Shown piece after piece: positions 6,388 to 9,102 of a stretch of DNA of 9,102 nt. Positions within the stretch are counted from its first letter, which is position 1; every line of letters starts with the position of its first letter. Source of the stretch: an uncultured Roseateles sp. (lineage in GTDB: Bacteria > Pseudomonadota > Gammaproteobacteria > Burkholderiales > Burkholderiaceae). The stretch lies in NCBI GenBank assembly GCA_946480605.1, contig CAMLKW010000183.1, positions 1 to 9,102 of the forward strand, given 5' to 3'. The notes under the pieces were generated by a model that saw only the letters and a program-made list of their open reading frames with translations, did no database searches and was not told where the DNA came from. A program made the translations under genes and the position numbers.

Positions 6388-6391
<4 letters not shown>
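5822..6391 (+). CDS. ruvA: Holliday junction branch migration protein RuvA
   Basis: RuvA binds four-way DNA junctions as a tetramer and loads the RuvB motor during recombinational repair. The 189-residue protein is full length (E. coli RuvA is slightly longer). Domain I begins [12 protein letters not shown] and includes GVGYEVDV. The acidic pin is present as Glu55-Asp56 in [13 protein letters not shown]. Domain II carries the two helix-hairpin-helix motifs [15 protein letters not shown] (77-91) and [19 protein letters not shown] (110-128). After a flexible linker, domain III (about 145-189), which contacts RuvB, contains [18 protein letters not shown]. The ATG at 5822 is certain from the conserved N-terminus. 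The gene follows the response regulator by 27 bases and overlaps ruvB by four bases (ATGA). No ruvC is seen in the window. Confidence 0.98.
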
Positions 6392-7446
<1,055 letters not shown>

Positions 7447-7471
7447 CAACGCCGCCTGAATGGCGCCGTTG
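7447..7471 (+). repeat. Imperfect hairpin directly after the ruvB stop
   Basis: Five pairs (CAACG with CGTTG), one C-C mismatch and four pairs (CGCC with GGCG) close a five-base TGAAT loop. The stem begins at the base right after the ruvB stop codon. It is followed by CAAT and eight A residues, not T, so it is not a plus-strand intrinsic terminator by itself. It could protect the 3' end of the mRNA or assist the terminator that follows. Confidence 0.4.
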
Positions 7472-7479
7472 CAATAAAA

Positions 7480-7503
7480 AAAAGCGCCCCGCGGGGCGCT
7501 TTT
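7480..7503. terminator. Bidirectional rho-independent terminator between ruvB and the porin gene
   Basis: A perfect 24-bp palindrome: AAAA, then GCGCCCCG and its inverted copy CGGGGCGC (7484-7499), then TTTT. On the plus strand the GC stem is followed by TTTTCCTT and would end ruvB transcripts. On the minus strand it is followed by the eight-T complement of A 7476-7483, a stronger U-tract that would end porin transcripts 19 bases beyond the porin stop codon. The position between converging genes fits use in both directions. Confidence 0.88.
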
Positions 7504-7521
7504 CCTTGTCCGATCCGAAGA

Positions 7522-8454
7522 TCAGAAGTTGTGGCGGACGCCGGCGGCCAGCGAGTTGAAGTCCAGTTGACCCACGCCGTTGTAGTCGGTCTTGGTGTAG
7601 AAGCCGTACACCTTGGTGCGCTTGCTCAGGTTGTAGTTGTAGCCCAGCGTGACCTGCTTGGCGCCGCCGGTACGGAAGGCACCGTTGCCGCCGGCCTTGC
7701 TGCCGCCAACGTTCAGGTGGAACTCGGACTGGCCCAGGGCGTACATGGCCGAGACGCGACCGACGTCGCGGCTCTTGAAGCCGTTGACTTCCTCGCGCTG
7801 GAAGTAGCCACCGAAGGTGAAGGCGCCCATTTCATACAAACCGCGAACGGCGAACTGCTTGTAAATGCCAACCTTCTCGTAGCCGAAACCGGCGTGCAGG
7901 GGGCCCATGTCGTAGTTGACGGCCACGTCCCAGGCGCGCGGCACGGTGCCTTCGCCAGCGGCCACGCCAACTTCAGCGTTGAAGCCCGACACGGTCGGCG
8001 TGAAATAGGAGACCTTGTTGTTGGTCGTGAAGCGGGTGCCGTACAGGTTGTCGGCGGAGGTGCCCGTGTCATGGTTGTGCATGCTCACGTAGTCGGCCGT
8101 CGCGAAGTACGAACCCGGGAACCACTTGCCCAGGCGGACGCCGCCGAAAGCGCCTTCCAGTTGGACCCACGAAGCGCGGTTCCAGAAGGTGGTGCCGCCG
8201 CTGGCCGCACCGGTGTCGCTGTCAACGCCGTGCTCCAGCGAGAACGAAGCCTTCAGGCCACCGCCCAGGTCTTCCGTGCCCTTGAAACCCAGGCGGGAGG
8301 AGTTGTTCTGCACGACCACCTTGCGGTCTTGCGAGCCGGTCTTCTGGCTTTCAACGGTGGTGTTGAGGCGGCCCCACAGGGTCACCGAGCTTTGAGCGAA
8401 TGCCGGGGCGGCCACGAGGGCAGCCAGGGCGGCGACGACAGCAGTCTTCTTCAT
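7522..8454 (-). CDS. Gram-negative trimeric porin, Omp32-like (Porin_4 type)
   Basis: This 310-residue protein is an outer-membrane diffusion channel precursor. Residues 1-20 are a Sec signal peptide (MKKTAVVAAL, hydrophobic core, cleavage after AFA), and the mature chain begins QSSVTLWGRLNT, the usual first strand of betaproteobacterial porins. Alternating beta strands follow, with SRLGFKGTEDLGGGLKASFSLEHG (split over residues 53-76) and WVQLEGAFGGVRLGK (96-110), a presumptive constriction loop L3 about 111-140, and a C-terminal strand ending AAGVRHNF whose terminal Phe is the BAM recognition signal. It is shorter than many Burkholderiales porins (about 330-380). Lys110 stands where relatives often have Arg in LGRQ, a possible pore-lining change. 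Its codons are visibly less G/C-extreme than its neighbours', as expected for a highly expressed gene. It is monocistronic between its own promoter-like region and the 7480-7503 terminator. Permeant solute is unknown. Confidence 0.95.
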   Translation of the reverse strand: MKKTAVVAALAALVAAPAFAQSSVTLWGRLNTTVESQKTGSQDRKVVVQNNSSRLGFKGTEDLGGGLKASFSLEHGVDSDTGAASGGTTFWNRASWVQLEGAFGGVRLGKWFPGSYFATADYVSMHNHDTGTSADNLYGTRFTTNNKVSYFTPTVSGFNAEVGVAAGEGTVPRAWDVAVNYDMGPLHAGFGYEKVGIYKQFAVRGLYEMGAFTFGGYFQREEVNGFKSRDVGRVSAMYALGQSEFHLNVGGSKAGGNGAFRTGGAKQVTLGYNYNLSKRTKVYGFYTKTDYNGVGQLDFNSLAAGVRHNF

Positions 8455-8460
8455 CGTTTG

Positions 8461-8465
8461 CCTTT
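8461..8465 (-). promoter_or_regulatory. Candidate Shine-Dalgarno (AAAGG) of the porin gene
   Basis: Read on the minus strand, AAAGG stands six bases before the porin ATG (8454). The match to the anti-Shine-Dalgarno is partial but the spacing is right. With the signal peptide starting exactly at this ATG, the start codon is secure. Confidence 0.4.
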
Positions 8466-8479
8466 GCAGAGGGGGTTGC

Positions 8480-8499
8480 GGCGGATTGACAAGTCCGCC
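8480..8499 (-). repeat. Inverted repeat in the porin 5' untranslated region
   Basis: GGCGGA and TCCGCC are exact inverted copies separated by eight bases. If transcription starts near 8513 (from the TATACT at 8525-8520), this forms a 6-bp hairpin in a leader of about 60 bases, ending 25 bases before the start codon. It could stabilise the mRNA or shape access by a small RNA or Hfq, as is common for porin leaders, but only the repeat is visible. Confidence 0.35.
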
Positions 8500-8510
8500 G
8501 TGAAGGACAA

Positions 8511-8539
8511 GTGACAGTCAGTATAGGAGCGGCTGTCAC
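8511..8539 (-). promoter_or_regulatory. Candidate porin promoter/operator: TATACT -10 inside a 7-bp inverted repeat
   Basis: On the minus strand TATACT (8525-8520) is a good -10 match. It sits in the 15-base spacer of a perfect inverted repeat, GTGACAG (8511-8517) and CTGTCAC (8533-8539), whose arm centres are 22 bp apart, about two helical turns. The proximal arm also forms TGACAGTCA, a small palindrome of its own. A bound dimeric protein would cover the -10 and start site, so repression is the simplest reading. I see no good -35 hexamer at standard spacing. The binding protein is unknown. Confidence 0.4.
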
Positions 8540-8609
8540 ACAGGCCGTCGCGGGCGACGCGTGGATGCAACAGTGGGCTTAGGGAGCTTGAAAAGCGCCG
8601 GAGCGGCCC

Positions 8610-9102
8610 TCAAGCCGTGGCGTCGTCCGCACTCAGCCCGGCAAGGTGTCCGTCGTCGTTCCAGCCGACCAGGCTGAAGCCCTCGGCCGTGGCGAGCAGC
8701 CGGTTGATGCTGGCATTGCCCAGTTGCCAGCTGCGCGGCGCCTCCAGCGACATCCGGGTCGCGGCGCGGTAGAGGCAGTCCAGCACGCCGCCGTGGGCCA
8801 CCAGCGCGATGCTTTCGCCCCGATGCGCATCGCAGATGCGCCGTGCCGCCCCGACACAGCGGGCGCTGAAATCGTTCAGGCTCTCGCCGCCGCCCACCGC
8901 GAAATCCGGTTCGCGGCGCCGCCATCGTGCCGCATCCTCGGGATAACCCTGGTGAATCTCGTCCCAGCTCAGCCCCTCGAAGCGGCCGAAGGCGCGCTCG
9001 CGAAGCCCGACATCCAGGCTTACCGTCAGGCGCTGCGATCGCGCGATGGCGTCCGCCGTCTGGCGCGCATTGCGATTGATTTCGGCGCGCTCGCCGTTGA
9101 CG
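8610..9102 (-). CDS. Histidine phosphatase superfamily (phosphoglycerate-mutase-like) protein, C-terminal part (5' end outside window)
   Basis: An open frame enters from the right edge and gives 163 residues to TGA. Family members use a phosphohistidine in an N-terminal RHG motif, which lies off the window, to remove phosphate from small molecules or proteins. Seen here: GLRERAFGRFEGLSWDEI (fragment 32-49, with the conserved Glu in LRE), GGGESLNDFSAR (70-81), and the second catalytic His in ALVAHGGVLDCLYRA (99-113, His103), then SWQLGNASINRL and a variable tail. Relatives are about 200-230 residues, so roughly 50-60 N-terminal residues are missing. The stretch just inside the edge (fragment 6-16) reads AEINRNARQTA where the family usually has SDLxRAxQTA. 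The next feature downstream on this strand is the porin promoter region. Substrate cannot be told: cobalamin or sugar phosphatase roles, or general phosphatase activity, are all possible. Confidence 0.85.
   Translation of the reverse strand, partial: VNGERAEINRNARQTADAIARSQRLTVSLDVGLRERAFGRFEGLSWDEIHQGYPEDAARWRRREPDFAVGGGESLNDFSARCVGAARRICDAHRGESIALVAHGGVLDCLYRAATRMSLEAPRSWQLGNASINRLLATAEGFSLVGWNDDGHLAGLSADDATA

Noticed and set aside
7531..8514. 327-codon plus-strand frame opposite the porin
   Set aside because: The porin on the other strand has a signal peptide, porin strands and terminal Phe. This frame has none and runs through the porin promoter region.
8591..8607. Possible terminator after the histidine phosphatase gene (GCCG/CGGC stem then TTTT on the minus strand)
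   Set aside because: The stem has only four pairs with a three-base loop, and two bases separate it from four T residues. Too weak to call.

Overview
The window looks like chromosomal core sequence from a GC-rich betaproteobacterium of the order Burkholderiales, most like the Roseateles/Mitsuaria/Rubrivivax group. The grounds are the heavy G/C bias at third codon positions, an Omp32-like trimeric porin with a short Sec signal and terminal Phe, a phoH-ybeY pair, and -10-like hexamers lying directly in front of start codons. The genus is inferred from protein style only. I see no RNA gene, insertion sequence, CRISPR array, phage gene or attachment site. No gap between genes exceeds 160 bases.

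Layout. Bases 1-294 hold the C-terminal end of a LysE-type exporter (+). It overlaps by one base a MocR-type regulator, a GntR helix-turn-helix fused to an aminotransferase-like domain (+, 294-1748). That gene runs tail-to-tail, with a 20-base overlap, into a minus-strand operon read phoH-like ATPase (3634-2666), ybeY (2669-2223) and a MOSC-domain gene (2226-1729). A 77-base divergent region separates phoH from a plus-strand run: NarL-type membrane histidine kinase (3712-5124), its response regulator (5141-5794), ruvA (5822-6391) and ruvB (6388-7446). A perfect palindromic bidirectional terminator (7480-7503) lies between ruvB and a convergent porin gene (8454-7522, minus). Upstream of the porin is a 155-base region with a promoter-like site inside an inverted repeat. 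The right edge holds the C-terminal part of a histidine-phosphatase-superfamily protein (9102-8610, minus).

How the genes work together. The exporter and MocR regulator are probably one transcription unit, perhaps exporting and sensing an amino acid or amine. PhoH and YbeY are a classic RNA-metabolism and ribosome-quality pair. The kinase and regulator form a complete phosphorelay with no obvious target gene beside them. RuvA and RuvB form the Holliday-junction branch-migration motor.

Nothing here is a clearly new multi-gene system. The points most worth a second look are: (i) the kinase, whose membrane sensor I do not recognise, whose dimerisation hairpin is short, and which has Ala where the family's DxxxQ phosphatase motif has Gln; (ii) the ruvA start, where a GATAAT hexamer is the exact spacer of a perfect 6-bp inverted repeat ending at the ATG; (iii) a 7-bp inverted repeat around the candidate porin -10; and (iv) a MOSC gene coupled to ybeY where corC is usual.
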